A DNA stretch of 29,987 nucleotides from Pseudomonadota bacterium (GTDB lineage: Bacteria; Pseudomonadota; Alphaproteobacteria; Rhizobiales; Xanthobacteraceae), in NCBI GenBank assembly GCA_023388935.1, contig JAEWFG010000011.1, forward strand, positions 1 to 29,987. The letters are read 5' to 3'. Below are positions 1 through 7,598 of the stretch, one piece after another. Positions within the stretch are counted from its first letter, which is position 1. Each line of letters begins with the position of its first letter. A program made the translations under genes and the position numbers. Under the pieces are notes generated by a model. It searched no databases and was not told where the DNA came from. It worked only from the letters and a program-made list of their open reading frames with translations.

Positions 1-40
1 TTTTGAGATATACCGCCCGCATGCAGGCGGTATATCTCAA
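1..40. repeat. Near-perfect 38-bp palindrome at left edge
   Basis: Bases 3-17 (TTGAGATATACCGCC) are the exact reverse complement of 26-40. The 8-base centre contains the self-complementary GCATGC, so only one base pair (18/25) is mismatched. There is no T-run on the 3' side in either reading direction: the minus-strand hairpin is followed by AAAA. A textbook Rho-independent terminator is therefore not supported. It could be an operator for a gene left of the window, a palindromic repeat, or an mRNA 3'-end structure. Confidence 0.7.
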
Positions 41-85
41 CGCGCTCTTCAAGGCTGAGCTGGCCATAACATCGTCCCATCGCAA

Positions 86-105
86 CAACACCTTAGCAGG
101 TGTTG
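86..105. repeat. Small inverted repeat CAACACC/GGTGTTG
   Basis: A perfect 7-bp inverted repeat with a 6-base loop (93-98) lies in the non-coding stretch downstream of the SorC-type regulator. No U-tract follows in either direction. It is the second of three inverted repeats within the first 190 bases. Function unknown. Confidence 0.5.
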
Positions 106-130
106 CACTTGCATCGTGAACCGAAGGTGC

Positions 131-188
131 ATCCAGTACTCCGTGGCGTGAGTTGGTTTGCCCCAAGTGGGGCCGCGGCGTACTGGAT
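131..188. repeat. 58-nt stem-loop downstream of the regulator gene
   Basis: Bases 131-147 pair with 172-188: 16 of 17 positions pair, with one mismatch (140/179) and one G-T pair (144/175). A smaller GCCCC-AAGT-GGGGC hairpin sits at 160-173 and competes with the inner end of the long stem. The G-T pair favours folding of plus-strand RNA, since on the minus strand it becomes A-C. The element lies 52 bases past the regulator stop codon and lacks a U-tract. Possible roles are 3'-end protection, a structured RNA or a mobile palindromic repeat. No open frame of note covers 1-239. Confidence 0.5.
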
Positions 189-239
189 CATACGCTTTCG
201 CGGATGATGCCAGCGGCGCAAATGGCGAGACCGGCCGCC

Positions 240-1190
240 CTACCGCTCCAAAATCGCCTGCGCGGTCGCCTCGTCCGTGATCAGGCCATTGATCAGGCGT
301 CCGTTCAGCGCGGCCGCGATTGCCGGCACCTTGGCAGCACCGACCGCGGCGCCGATCGTCGTGGTCTTTGCCGGCACTTCGGGCGGAATGCTGGTCAGGC
401 GCTTGTTGGTGCCGGCCTTGAGCAGGCGGCCCTTGGAATCATAGGCCCAACCGGTGATTTCGCCGATAGCGCCCTGCCGCATCATCTCGAACAATTCGTC
501 GCGGGTGACGAAGCCGTCGACATGAATCTGCGCTTTCTGGTCCATCTGGCCGATGCCAACGAGGCGCAAATCGGCCTTGGCCGCAACCGCCTTCACCTTC
601 GCGATCGGCTCGATCCGCACCATCCTGTTGCGCTCGTCCTCGGACGACATCAGGAACGGCAGAGGCATCGGATAGTGCCGCGCACCGGTGCGGTCGGCAA
701 GCCGGCCGACGGTATCGTAGAAGCTCGCCGAACCGTCGGCCGAGATGTTGCCGACCAGCGAGACGATCTGGTGATTGGGCCGGTCGATCGTCGTGACGCG
801 CTCGACTGCGGCGCGCACCGCCCGCCCCGTTCCGAGCGCGACGATGACGGGCGTCTCCGAACGGAGCGTCGAGTCGAGCAAGTTGGCGCAGCGTTCCGCG
901 ATGCCGGCGGTGGCCTGCGGTGCCGCAGGATCAGCCGGCACCACATCGCAATGGGCTAGATCAAAGCGCTCCTTCAAGCGCGCCGCCAATTCCATGCAGG
1001 CGGCAATGGGATGTTCGAGCCGGAAGGTGATCAGCCGCTCGGCGAGACACAGCGACACCAGCCGCTGCGCCGAGGCCCGCGACACCTGGAGCATCTTTGC
1101 GATCTCGTCCTGGGTGTGGCCGGCAATGAAATAGAGCCAGCCGGCCCGCGCGGCATCATCGAGCCTCGATTTTTCGTTCTCGGCGGCCAT
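240..1190 (-). CDS. SorC-family sugar-binding transcriptional regulator
   Basis: The product (316 aa) is a transcription factor expected to bind a sugar phosphate and control a polyol or sugar operon. An N-terminal helix-turn-helix covers about residues 26-50 (TQDEIAKML, then SRASAQRLV). A C-terminal sugar-isomerase-like effector domain runs from about residue 70 to the end, with phosphate-binding-type loops LGTGRAVRAA and LVGNISADGS. The frame is open further upstream, but that extension overlaps the HAD gene in another frame and is arginine-rich, so the ATG at 1190 (MAAENEK) is chosen. The gene begins 8 bases after the HAD stop codon, so the two are very likely co-transcribed. Length and layout match the SorC/DeoR_C family. 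The specific inducer cannot be read from sequence. Confidence 0.9.
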   Translation of the reverse strand: MAAENEKSRLDDAARAGWLYFIAGHTQDEIAKMLQVSRASAQRLVSLCLAERLITFRLEHPIAACMELAARLKERFDLAHCDVVPADPAAPQATAGIAERCANLLDSTLRSETPVIVALGTGRAVRAAVERVTTIDRPNHQIVSLVGNISADGSASFYDTVGRLADRTGARHYPMPLPFLMSSEDERNRMVRIEPIAKVKAVAAKADLRLVGIGQMDQKAQIHVDGFVTRDELFEMMRQGAIGEITGWAYDSKGRLLKAGTNKRLTSIPPEVPAKTTTIGAAVGAAKVPAIAAALNGRLINGLITDEATAQAILER

Positions 1191-1198
1191 GGCAGGCG

Positions 1199-1864
1199 TC
1201 ACGCCTCCTTCCAGAAATCGCTCATATGCGCGAAGACGCGATCGGCCCCGGCGGCGGACAATATAGCGTGACCGTCGCGCCTCCGATAATGGCTGCCGCC
1301 GACAAATCCCCAGACGGTCATGCCGGCGGCCTTCGCGGCCAGCACGCCGCTGACGCTGTCCTCGATTACGAGCGTGCGTGCAGGTTGCACCCTCATCTTC
1401 TCCGCCGCATGGAGAAAGAGATCGGGTGCCGGCTTGCCGTGCCTGACCATTTGCGCGGTGTAGAGCCGATCGCCAAAATGCGCCCGAAGGCCGGTGACGT
1501 CGAGGGAGAGCGAGACGCGATCGATGTCGCTGGACGAAGCCACGCAAAACGGCGCCCGCAATTCAGGCATCACGGCGGCGATGCCGGGGATCGGCTGGAG
1601 TAAGGCCGCGAAGGTCTCGAGGACGTGTGACTTCAATCGCGGCAGAAAGCCGTCCGGCACGGTCTGTCCGAGATCGCGATAATGCTGCTCGATCGCTTTC
1701 GTGCTGCGTCCGAGAAAGAGCTCGAGCGCCTGCTCTTGGCTCAGCGCGATCCCGAACTCGGCCAGCACCTCGGACAGGCAGCGGCAGCTCAACAGCTCGC
1801 TGTCGACGAGCACGCCGTCGCAGTCGAAAATGATCAGATCGGGTTTCTGCCGGCCTCGGTCCAT
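1199..1864 (-). CDS. HAD-IA hydrolase (phosphoglycolate phosphatase / beta-phosphoglucomutase type)
   Basis: A 221-aa cytosolic haloacid-dehalogenase-like enzyme with every core motif. Motif I is DCDGV with nucleophile Asp14 and acid/base Asp16; motif II is Ser in VASSSD (near 110); motif III is Lys144 in HGKPAPD; motif IV is Glu168-Asp169 in VIEDS. The helical cap between residues 20 and 90 places it in the beta-phosphoglucomutase/phosphatase subgroup, acting on a small phosphorylated sugar or related metabolite. It is followed after 8 bases by the SorC-type regulator, suggesting a shared sugar-phosphate theme. No clear Shine-Dalgarno precedes the ATG at 1864, and a TATGAT -10-like hexamer lies only 12-17 bases upstream, so translation may be almost leaderless. 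The substrate is not determinable. Confidence 0.88.
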   Translation of the reverse strand: MDRGRQKPDLIIFDCDGVLVDSELLSCRCLSEVLAEFGIALSQEQALELFLGRSTKAIEQHYRDLGQTVPDGFLPRLKSHVLETFAALLQPIPGIAAVMPELRAPFCVASSSDIDRVSLSLDVTGLRAHFGDRLYTAQMVRHGKPAPDLFLHAAEKMRVQPARTLVIEDSVSGVLAAKAAGMTVWGFVGGSHYRRRDGHAILSAAGADRVFAHMSDFWKEA

Positions 1865-1892
1865 CCAACCATTCGATCATATACCCATCGCA

Positions 1893-1906
1893 TGAGCAAT
1901 AGCTCA
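1893..1906. promoter_or_regulatory. Candidate operator TGAGC-N4-GCTCA
   Basis: A perfect 5-bp inverted repeat with a 4-base spacer (TGAGCAATAGCTCA) lies 29 bases upstream of the HAD-regulator gene pair and beyond the norD stop codon (74-base gap). A TATGAT hexamer on the minus strand (1876-1881) could be its -10. Its position suits autoregulation by the SorC-type protein encoded two genes on. This is inference; the site is short enough to arise by chance. Confidence 0.35.
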
Positions 1907-1938
1907 CACGCGAACATGACGCCGCGGATTTTCCTTGT

Positions 1939-3858
1939 TCAATGAGCCACCTGCCGATAGATCGCGGGCAATGCCGCGGGCAACCGGCGGATGTTTCCGA
2001 CGATGGCGTAGCCGCTGCGTCCGAACAGTGTCGGAAAGTAGGATTGCGCCGTCGCATCGACCGTCACGCCAAAGACCGCAATGCCGAGCCGTCGCGCCTC
2101 CTGCACGGATTTCCGCGTGTCTTCGACCGCAAAGCGCCCCTCATAATGATCGACATCGTTCGGCTTGCCGTCGGTCAGAACGAGCAGCAGCTTCTTGCGC
2201 TGCGGCTGACGCGCGAGCTCGGCGGAAGCGTGGCGCACCGCCGTACCGATCCGCGTGTAGTAGCCCGGCTTGAGTGCGCCGATGCGGCGCTCCACCGCGC
2301 CGCTCATTGGCTCGCCGAACGCCTTGACGGTCTCGAGCCGCACCCAGGAGCGTCGGCGCGAGGTGAAGGTCAGAATGCTGTGGTGATCGCCGCAGGCCGA
2401 AAGCCCATGGGCGAGCACGAGCAGCGCTTCCTTCTCGACGTCGAGCACCCGATAGCCGTCGACCCAGGCGTCCGTCGAAAGCGAGACATCGACCAGCAGG
2501 GTCACGGCAAGGTCATGGCCTTGCGGCCGCATTGCCAGGTGGACGCGATCGAGACCGCTGCCATTGCCGCCGGCGCGGAGATCGCACCGCGCGCGCACGA
2601 GCGCGTCGAGATCGAGGTCGTAGCCGTCAGCCTGGGCGCGCATCAATTCGTGGCGCGGCCGCAAGGCCTCGAAACGGCGGCGCACCTGCCGGATGTGCCG
2701 ACGCATGGTTTCGTCCGGCGTCCAGCTCTCGCCGGTCTCGGAGGCTGCGGCGGCGAGCACGCGGCAATGATCGGGCAGATAGGAGCTGCTGCGATAGTCC
2801 CACTCGGGATAGGTCACGTCCGCGTTCAATCGCGACGCATCGAGGGCTTCGGGCGGCAGGTCGAGATCGAATTTGAGCCGGCTTGCGGGTTTCCCGCTGC
2901 GGCGGCTGAGCGTGATCTCCTCGAGATCGTCGGCCGCCTTCTGCGCGTCCTCATCTTCGCTGTCGTCGGCTGGGCGGTCGACATTGACCATCTCGGCCAT
3001 TGCGAGGATCTTTTCGAAGCGGTTGAGCACGAAGGGATCGCGGCGATTGGTGCCGTCTTCGCGCTCGCGGACGGCGAAACGCTTGCGATCGTCTGGCGGT
3101 GCGGGCGCCGCGGTGGGCGCGCACTCGTCGTCGCCCTTATGTGCGGGCGAGAGCTCGCGTGTCCAGCAATCGCCCCAGAGCGGGCACGGCAGGACCGAAC
3201 GATAGCCGGGCGGCGCCTTGTCCGGCAGCGGCCCGGTCCCCATCATCGCCGGCCACAGCTCGCCCGCGGGCGGCGTATCGGCGCCGAGCAGAGTGAGCAC
3301 GATGCGCTCCACGTCCTGCTCGATGCGCGGCAACGGGCGGTGCGGCCGCGCCATGGCCGTTGCCGCCGCCAGCCGGGCGTAGTCTTCGGCAAGACCGGGA
3401 CATTCCGTCAGCACCAGGACCGCGATCTCGCTGGTCCGCCGCAGCATCAGCAGATCGCGCCGCAGCGGATCGACCTCCGCGATCGCATCGGCAGGCGCAA
3501 ATGCGAACCACGCGGCCAGCCAACGGTACAGCGCAGCGTTGAGCTCGCGGTCGGCGAAGATCGCGATGCTGTCGGGCAGGAAGATCGTCGCGGCGTCGCG
3601 CCCCGGCTGTTCGAGGCGCTCATCACCAAGACCGATCCGCTGCCGCCATCCGAGTCGGTGTCCCAGCCGGCGGGCGCCGGCGCTCGCGATCTGAACGCCC
3701 GTCTCGCCGCCGAGCGCGCGGAACATGATCGCGATCCGGCTGCGAACCTCCGCAAGCGACACCGCGTATTCCGCATGGACCGGATAGCTAGCCGTGCCGC
3801 CGACCAGGCGATGCCAGGCCCGACCAACCGTTTCTTCAAGCTCGAGGAAATCGAGCAT
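1939..3858 (-). CDS. norD: Nitric oxide reductase activation protein NorD
   Basis: A 639-aa cytosolic von Willebrand factor A protein that, with the MoxR-type ATPase NorQ, is needed to make NorCB active, probably through insertion of the non-haem iron FeB. The VWA domain occupies roughly residues 445-639 and has an intact MIDAS: DVSLS (Asp457, Ser459, Ser461), a Thr near 535 and Asp563 in LTDGKPND. The long N-terminal part (1-440) is NorD-specific, with an acidic low-complexity stretch near 297-314. It starts 12 bases after the norQ stop codon with a G-rich Shine-Dalgarno, and is the last gene of the nor cluster. Length is typical of the family. Identification is strong because of both the domain and the gene order. 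Confidence 0.95.
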   Translation of the reverse strand: MLDFLELEETVGRAWHRLVGGTASYPVHAEYAVSLAEVRSRIAIMFRALGGETGVQIASAGARRLGHRLGWRQRIGLGDERLEQPGRDAATIFLPDSIAIFADRELNAALYRWLAAWFAFAPADAIAEVDPLRRDLLMLRRTSEIAVLVLTECPGLAEDYARLAAATAMARPHRPLPRIEQDVERIVLTLLGADTPPAGELWPAMMGTGPLPDKAPPGYRSVLPCPLWGDCWTRELSPAHKGDDECAPTAAPAPPDDRKRFAVREREDGTNRRDPFVLNRFEKILAMAEMVNVDRPADDSEDEDAQKAADDLEEITLSRRSGKPASRLKFDLDLPPEALDASRLNADVTYPEWDYRSSSYLPDHCRVLAAAASETGESWTPDETMRRHIRQVRRRFEALRPRHELMRAQADGYDLDLDALVRARCDLRAGGNGSGLDRVHLAMRPQGHDLAVTLLVDVSLSTDAWVDGYRVLDVEKEALLVLAHGLSACGDHHSILTFTSRRRSWVRLETVKAFGEPMSGAVERRIGALKPGYYTRIGTAVRHASAELARQPQRKKLLLVLTDGKPNDVDHYEGRFAVEDTRKSVQEARRLGIAVFGVTVDATAQSYFPTLFGRSGYAIVGNIRRLPAALPAIYRQVAH

Positions 3859-3870
3859 GGGCCCGCCCCC

Positions 3871-4683
3871 TCAGGAAATTACAGCACGCGCGACGTCGAG
3901 TAGCGCAGCCTTGACGTCCGCGTCATCGGTCAACGGCTCGATCATGCCGGCCAGCACGGCATCGGCAATCGACGCTCCGGCAGCAATCAGCGTCGCACAA
4001 TAGACGACGAGGCGGGTCGAGACGCCCTCCTCCAGATCGTGGCCCTTCAGCGCCCGCAGACGCCCCGCCAGCACGACCAGCGGCCGCACATGGTCAGGCG
4101 CGAGCCCGCTCTCGGCCGCGACCACCGCAATCTCCTGCTCGGGCGGCAGGAAGCCGAACTCGATGGCGACGAAGCGCTGCCGCGTAGACGGCTTCAGCGC
4201 CTTGAGCAGCGTCTGGTAACCCGGATTATAGGAGACCACGAGCATGAAGCTCTTGGGCGCGACGAGCTCCTCGCCGGTGCGTTCCAGCGGCAGGATGCGG
4301 CGGTCGTCGGTCAGCGGATGCAGCACCACCGTGACATCCTTGCGCGCCTCCACGACTTCATCGAGATAGCAGATGCCGCCTTCGCGCACGGCGCGTGTCA
4401 GCGGACCGTCGGTCCACACGGTGTCGCCGCCCCTGAGCAAATAACGGCCGGTGAGATCCGCCGCGGTGAGATCGTCGTGGCAGGCGACGGTGTGGAGCAG
4501 CAATCCCAGCCGCGCCGCCATGTGCGCGACAAAGCGCGTCTTGCCGCAACCGGTCGGCCCCTTCAGCAGAACCGGGAGTTGATCCCGCCAGGCGTGCTCG
4601 AACAGCGCGCATTCGTTGCCGCTCGCAACATAGGCCGGCAGCTCGGGCGCGGGCGACGCCAAGGCGTGAAGTGCTGCTGTCAT
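3871..4683 (-). CDS. norQ: NorQ, MoxR-type AAA+ ATPase for NO reductase maturation
   Basis: A 270-aa AAA+ ATPase of the MoxR/CbbQ/NorQ group. Walker A is GPTGCGKT (42-49), Walker B is ICYLDEV (104-110), sensor-1 Asn lies in SYNPGYQ (about 153), and the STRQRF segment near 166-171 supplies arginine-finger-type residues. It works with the VWA partner NorD to activate the membrane enzyme NorCB. A GGAGAAAG ribosome site lies just upstream of the ATG at 4683. It sits between norB and norD, the standard order. A 13-bp hairpin lies between norB and this gene, which may set the ratio of accessory to structural proteins. Confidence 0.95.
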   Translation of the reverse strand: MTAALHALASPAPELPAYVASGNECALFEHAWRDQLPVLLKGPTGCGKTRFVAHMAARLGLLLHTVACHDDLTAADLTGRYLLRGGDTVWTDGPLTRAVREGGICYLDEVVEARKDVTVVLHPLTDDRRILPLERTGEELVAPKSFMLVVSYNPGYQTLLKALKPSTRQRFVAIEFGFLPPEQEIAVVAAESGLAPDHVRPLVVLAGRLRALKGHDLEEGVSTRLVVYCATLIAAGASIADAVLAGMIEPLTDDADVKAALLDVARAVIS

Positions 4684-4708
4684 GGTCTTTCTCCGGAAAT
4701 CATTTTGA

Positions 4709-4740
4709 AAAGGCGGCCGCGACGTTCCGCGGCCGCCTTT
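4709..4740 (-). terminator. 13-bp GC-rich hairpin between norB and norQ
   Basis: Bases 4709-4721 (AAAGGCGGCCGCG) pair perfectly with 4728-4740 around a 6-base loop. In the minus-strand transcript the stem ends in CCTTTTC, a short U-tract, so it looks like a weak intrinsic terminator or attenuator. It could equally protect the 3' end of norCB mRNA. It lies in the 61-base norB-norQ gap, 4 bases past the norB stop. Confidence 0.65.
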
Positions 4741-4744
4741 GCGT

Positions 4745-6091
4745 TCATTCAGCGGGTTGCAACGCGCCTGGGATCGTCGCCGGCTTCTCGCGACCCGGAA
4801 CCAGCACGGCCCAGACGAACATCAGTGCAGAGATCGCGACAAACACGCCCGAGCCGAGACGCACCCAGTAGAACATCGCGAGCTGGTCCTGTACGTCCAT
4901 GTAGCTCTGGCCGAGCACGCGCTGGAGATGGACCTGAACCACGCCTGCGAAGGTCAGCGCGAAGGTCATCACCATCATGGCCGTGCACATGATCCAGAAG
5001 CTCGTCATGCTCAGCCACTGGTTATAGGGCGCACGTCCCTTGAGCTGCGGGATCGCGTAAGCCATCACCGACAGGTTCAGCATCACATAGGCGCCGAAGA
5101 AGGCGAGATGGCCGTGCGCGGCGGTGACCTGCGTGCCGTGGGTGTAATAGTTCACCGAGGACAGCGTGTGCAGGAAGCCCCAGACGCCAGCTCCCAGGAA
5201 CGCCATCACCGAGCAGCCGACCGACCACAGCAGAGCGGCACGGTTCGGATGCTTGCGGCCGGCCTTCCAGGTCATCTGCACCGTGAAGATCACCATGGTG
5301 AAGAACGGCGCGACCTCGAGCGTGGAGAACAGCGAACCGATCCATTGCCAATAGCCGGGCGCGCCGATCCAGTAGAAGTGATGGCCGGTGCCGAGGATGC
5401 CCGAGAACAGGGCGAGGCCGATGATGACGTAGAGCCACTTCTCAACCACCTCGCGGTCGATGCCGTTGAGCTTGATCATCAGGTAGGCGAGCACGGAGGC
5501 CATGATCAGCTCCCAGACGCCCTCGACCCAGAGGTGGACGACATACCACCAGTACATCTTGTCAACGGCCAGGTTGGCCGGATTGTAGAAGGCGAACAGG
5601 AAGAAGATCGCGACGCCCCACAGACCAAACAGCAGGATGTTGATGACCGTGGTTTTGCGACCCTTGAGCGCTGTCATCGTCACGTTGAACAGAAACATCA
5701 GGCAGACGACGACGATGCCGATCTTGATGATGAAAGGCTGTTCGAGAAACTCGCGGCCCTCGTGATAGTGGAAGAGATAGCCGACCACGGCCACCCCCGC
5801 TGCGCCGAAGAACATCCAGAACTGGATTTTTGCGAGAAGCGGGCTGTACAGCTCGGTCTCGGTCTCTTCCGGCAGCAGGAAGTAGGTCGCGCCCATGAAT
5901 CCGATCAGCGACCACACGATCAGCGCGTTGGTGTGGATCATCCTGACGATGTTGAACGGCAGCAGCACCGACAGCGTGTTGGGCAGGACATAGATAGTCC
6001 CGGCGAGCAGGCCGAAGGCGACCTGGGCCAGGAACAGGGTCAGCGCGCCGTAGAAGTACAGCATCGCGACTTTCTGAGTTTGGTATTTCAT
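4745..6091 (-). CDS. norB: Nitric oxide reductase large subunit NorB
   Basis: A 448-aa, about 12-helix inner-membrane haem protein, the catalytic subunit of cytochrome-c-dependent NO reductase (2 NO + 2 e- + 2 H+ to N2O + H2O). Expected ligands are all visible: His53 (RMIHTN) and His328 for the low-spin haem b, His326 in AAHGH for haem b3, and His186, His237 and His238 with Glu190 (HLWVEGVWE; GTGHHFYW) for the non-haem iron FeB. These match the Pseudomonas NorB pattern in spacing. The N-terminus is short, without the quinol-oxidising extension of qNor, agreeing with the adjacent norC. It starts 34 bases after norC stops and is surely in the same operon. Confidence 0.97.
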   Translation of the reverse strand: MKYQTQKVAMLYFYGALTLFLAQVAFGLLAGTIYVLPNTLSVLLPFNIVRMIHTNALIVWSLIGFMGATYFLLPEETETELYSPLLAKIQFWMFFGAAGVAVVGYLFHYHEGREFLEQPFIIKIGIVVVCLMFLFNVTMTALKGRKTTVINILLFGLWGVAIFFLFAFYNPANLAVDKMYWWYVVHLWVEGVWELIMASVLAYLMIKLNGIDREVVEKWLYVIIGLALFSGILGTGHHFYWIGAPGYWQWIGSLFSTLEVAPFFTMVIFTVQMTWKAGRKHPNRAALLWSVGCSVMAFLGAGVWGFLHTLSSVNYYTHGTQVTAAHGHLAFFGAYVMLNLSVMAYAIPQLKGRAPYNQWLSMTSFWIMCTAMMVMTFALTFAGVVQVHLQRVLGQSYMDVQDQLAMFYWVRLGSGVFVAISALMFVWAVLVPGREKPATIPGALQPAE

Positions 6092-6125
6092 CTCGGGTTC
6101 TCTCTGTCTTGAAAGAGGAAAGCGC

Positions 6126-6578
6126 TCAGCCGGCCTTGTTCGGCGGCCACTCCTGGCGCTTGATCTTGCTGGTCCATTGCAGGAAGTCGGCGAGATCGTT
6201 GAGCTCCTGGTCGCTCAGGTTGAACTGCGGCATCTGCCGCCGGCCCTCCGCGCCCGAAGGTTGCGACTGCATCCAGGCCTTGAGCGTCTCGCGCGCGCCG
6301 GCCGGATCCTCGTTACCGCCCCAGCGATCCCAGACGTTGCCGACTTCAGGCGCGAAATAGGCGCCCTCGCCCAGCAAAGTGTGGCAATTGATGCAGGAGT
6401 TCTTCTCCCAGACATGCTTGCCGCGCGCGACCGACGATGTCAGCGCCGCCGCGTCCGTCGACGTCGTGGCCATGTAGTAATGGCTGTGCGCCGTCAGCCC
6501 TATGAAGATGGCGAAGAAAAAGGCCGAGCCGCCGTAGAAGACGTTTCGAGCGGCCGACTTGGTCAGGCGTTCAGCCAT
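6126..6578 (-). CDS. norC: Nitric oxide reductase cytochrome c subunit NorC
   Basis: A 150-aa membrane-anchored monohaem cytochrome c that passes electrons to NorB. One N-terminal transmembrane helix (about 12-31) is followed by a periplasmic cytochrome domain with CINCH (Cys62, Cys65, His66) and the distal Met116 in QMPQF. The start is taken as the ATG at 6578: it follows AAAGGA at good spacing, whereas a TTG two codons earlier (6584) is less likely. First gene of norCBQD, with its own upstream region (6579-6662) that contains a TTG-N8-CAA box. Confident from motif, length and neighbours. Confidence 0.95.
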   Translation of the reverse strand: MAERLTKSAARNVFYGGSAFFFAIFIGLTAHSHYYMATTSTDAAALTSSVARGKHVWEKNSCINCHTLLGEGAYFAPEVGNVWDRWGGNEDPAGARETLKAWMQSQPSGAEGRRQMPQFNLSDQELNDLADFLQWTSKIKRQEWPPNKAG

Positions 6579-6640
6579 TGCCAATCCTTTCGTTTGAAAA
6601 GCGATGCTGCGATTTATTGCCGATCGGTCCGGCCGGTTCT

Positions 6641-6654
6641 TTGTCAGGGCGCAA
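6641..6654. promoter_or_regulatory. FNR/FixK/NnrR-type box upstream of norC
   Basis: The sequence TTGTCAGGGCGCAA (minus strand TTGCGCCCTGACAA) fits the TTG-N8-CAA pattern recognised by FNR/FixK/NnrR regulators. Its centre is about 69 bases upstream of the norC ATG; a -41.5 position would give a leader of roughly 28 bases, as expected for an activated promoter. It lies in the only sizeable gap between norF and norC. The inference is that low oxygen and/or NO switch on norCBQD here. Confidence 0.7.
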
Positions 6655-6662
6655 TGACTTCG

Positions 6663-6923
6663 TCAGATCAGAGCGACAACGGCGGAGACGAGCCAGGCAA
6701 ACAACACGACGATGACGATCCATGCGCTCACGAGGCCGCGCCAGAGCGAAGGCGCGGCGCGAAGGTCCATGAAGTCGAGCGCAATCCGTCGTCCCTTGAT
6801 GGCGGCGAGGGCCAGCAGCAGAGCGTTGCTGAGCAACGGTCCCGGCATGAGCGGCGGCACGAGGATGGTCGCGAGCGCAAGACCGATCAGCGCGATCCAG
6901 CTGACGTCGAGACGATTCGGCAT
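6663..6923 (-). CDS. norF: NorF, small membrane protein of the NO reductase cluster
   Basis: An 86-aa hydrophobic protein with about three transmembrane segments (roughly 8-25, 30-42 and 63-85) and the segment IKGRRIALDFMDLR, typical of the NorF / cytochrome c oxidase subunit IV-like family. NorF is non-catalytic but supports full NO reductase activity together with NorE. The start is the ATG at 6923; the frame is open upstream only as an arginine-rich shadow of norE. It begins 2 bases after the norE stop codon, so translation is coupled. Located between norE and norC. Confidence 0.85.
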   Translation of the reverse strand: MPNRLDVSWIALIGLALATILVPPLMPGPLLSNALLLALAAIKGRRIALDFMDLRAAPSLWRGLVSAWIVIVVLFAWLVSAVVALI

Positions 6924-6925
6924 TC

Positions 6926-7504
6926 TCACCGCACCAGATAGAGAAGCGGGAACATGATGATCCAGACCAGATCGACCATGTGCCAGAACGCGGCTCCCGT
7001 CTCGACGCCGGACGCCTCGGCGCGGCGGCAGACGACGGCGAGAATTACGATGCCGAGGCAGACATGCAGGAGATGGAAACCGGTCAGGAGGAAGTAGAGC
7101 GTGAAGAACGGGCTGGTTTCGAGCCCGATGCCGCGTCCGATCTCTCCGGCATATTCGACCAGCTTGAGCGCAATGAACAGGCCGCCGAGCGCCATGGCTC
7201 CGAGAAGCCAATACCGTGTCGTCGTCGGCTGTAGTCCTGCTCGCGCGGCCTTCGTAGCTCGTGCCGTCGCCCAGCCGCTGGTAACCAGCACGACGGTATT
7301 CAGCCCGGCGAGATGCGAGTCAAGCTCCACCTGCCCTGCCGCGAACACCGCAGGATGGATCGCGCGGGCAACCGTGAAGGCACTGAGAAACAGCCCGAAG
7401 GCGGCGAGCTCGCTGAAGATCAGCACCCAGATCATGGGATCGCCGGGGAGCTCTTCCAAGATTCCCCAGCCGGTTCCCTGTTGTTCGCAATCGGCCGCCG
7501 ACAT
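6926..7504 (-). CDS. norE: NorE, cytochrome c oxidase subunit III-like protein
   Basis: A 192-aa membrane protein with about five helices, of the haem-copper oxidase subunit III family. Recognisable segments are WVLIFSELAAFGLF near the N-terminus, an FFTLYFLLTGFHLLHV helix and a C-terminal AAFWHMVDLVWIIMFPLLYLV. This short subunit III form next to norF and norCB is NorE, an accessory protein that improves NO reduction. GGAAAAG precedes the ATG at 7504. It is the first gene of the leftward nor cluster, and its upstream region carries two TTG-N8-CAA boxes. A role in an ordinary aa3 oxidase is unlikely because no cox genes are near. Confidence 0.92.
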   Translation of the reverse strand: MSAADCEQQGTGWGILEELPGDPMIWVLIFSELAAFGLFLSAFTVARAIHPAVFAAGQVELDSHLAGLNTVVLVTSGWATARATKAARAGLQPTTTRYWLLGAMALGGLFIALKLVEYAGEIGRGIGLETSPFFTLYFLLTGFHLLHVCLGIVILAVVCRRAEASGVETGAAFWHMVDLVWIIMFPLLYLVR

Positions 7505-7560
7505 CTGCTTTTCCGGATCAGGACACCGGCCAGCCTTAGCTCACCCGCTTCGATCCGAGT

Positions 7561-7574
7561 TTGTTGAGGGACAA
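7561..7574. promoter_or_regulatory. Second TTG-N8-CAA box upstream of norE
   Basis: The sequence TTGTTGAGGGACAA has the outer TTG/CAA arms of an FNR-family site but little symmetry inside. It lies 57 bases upstream of the norE ATG and 25 bases from the better box at 7599-7612. It may be a weak accessory site or chance. Confidence 0.3.
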
Positions 7575-7598
7575 ACAGAGCAACCGGCGGGGAGTTGT

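Noticed and set aside
1942..3903. Very long open frame on the plus strand opposite norD
   Set aside because: It is antisense to a well-recognised NorD with intact VWA motifs; such frames are common opposite GC-rich genes, and its product is arginine- and histidine-rich without family resemblance.
4739..6112. Long plus-strand open frame opposite norB
   Set aside because: It mirrors a confident 12-helix NorB and encodes a highly charged His/Glu/Asp-rich product, a typical antisense shadow.
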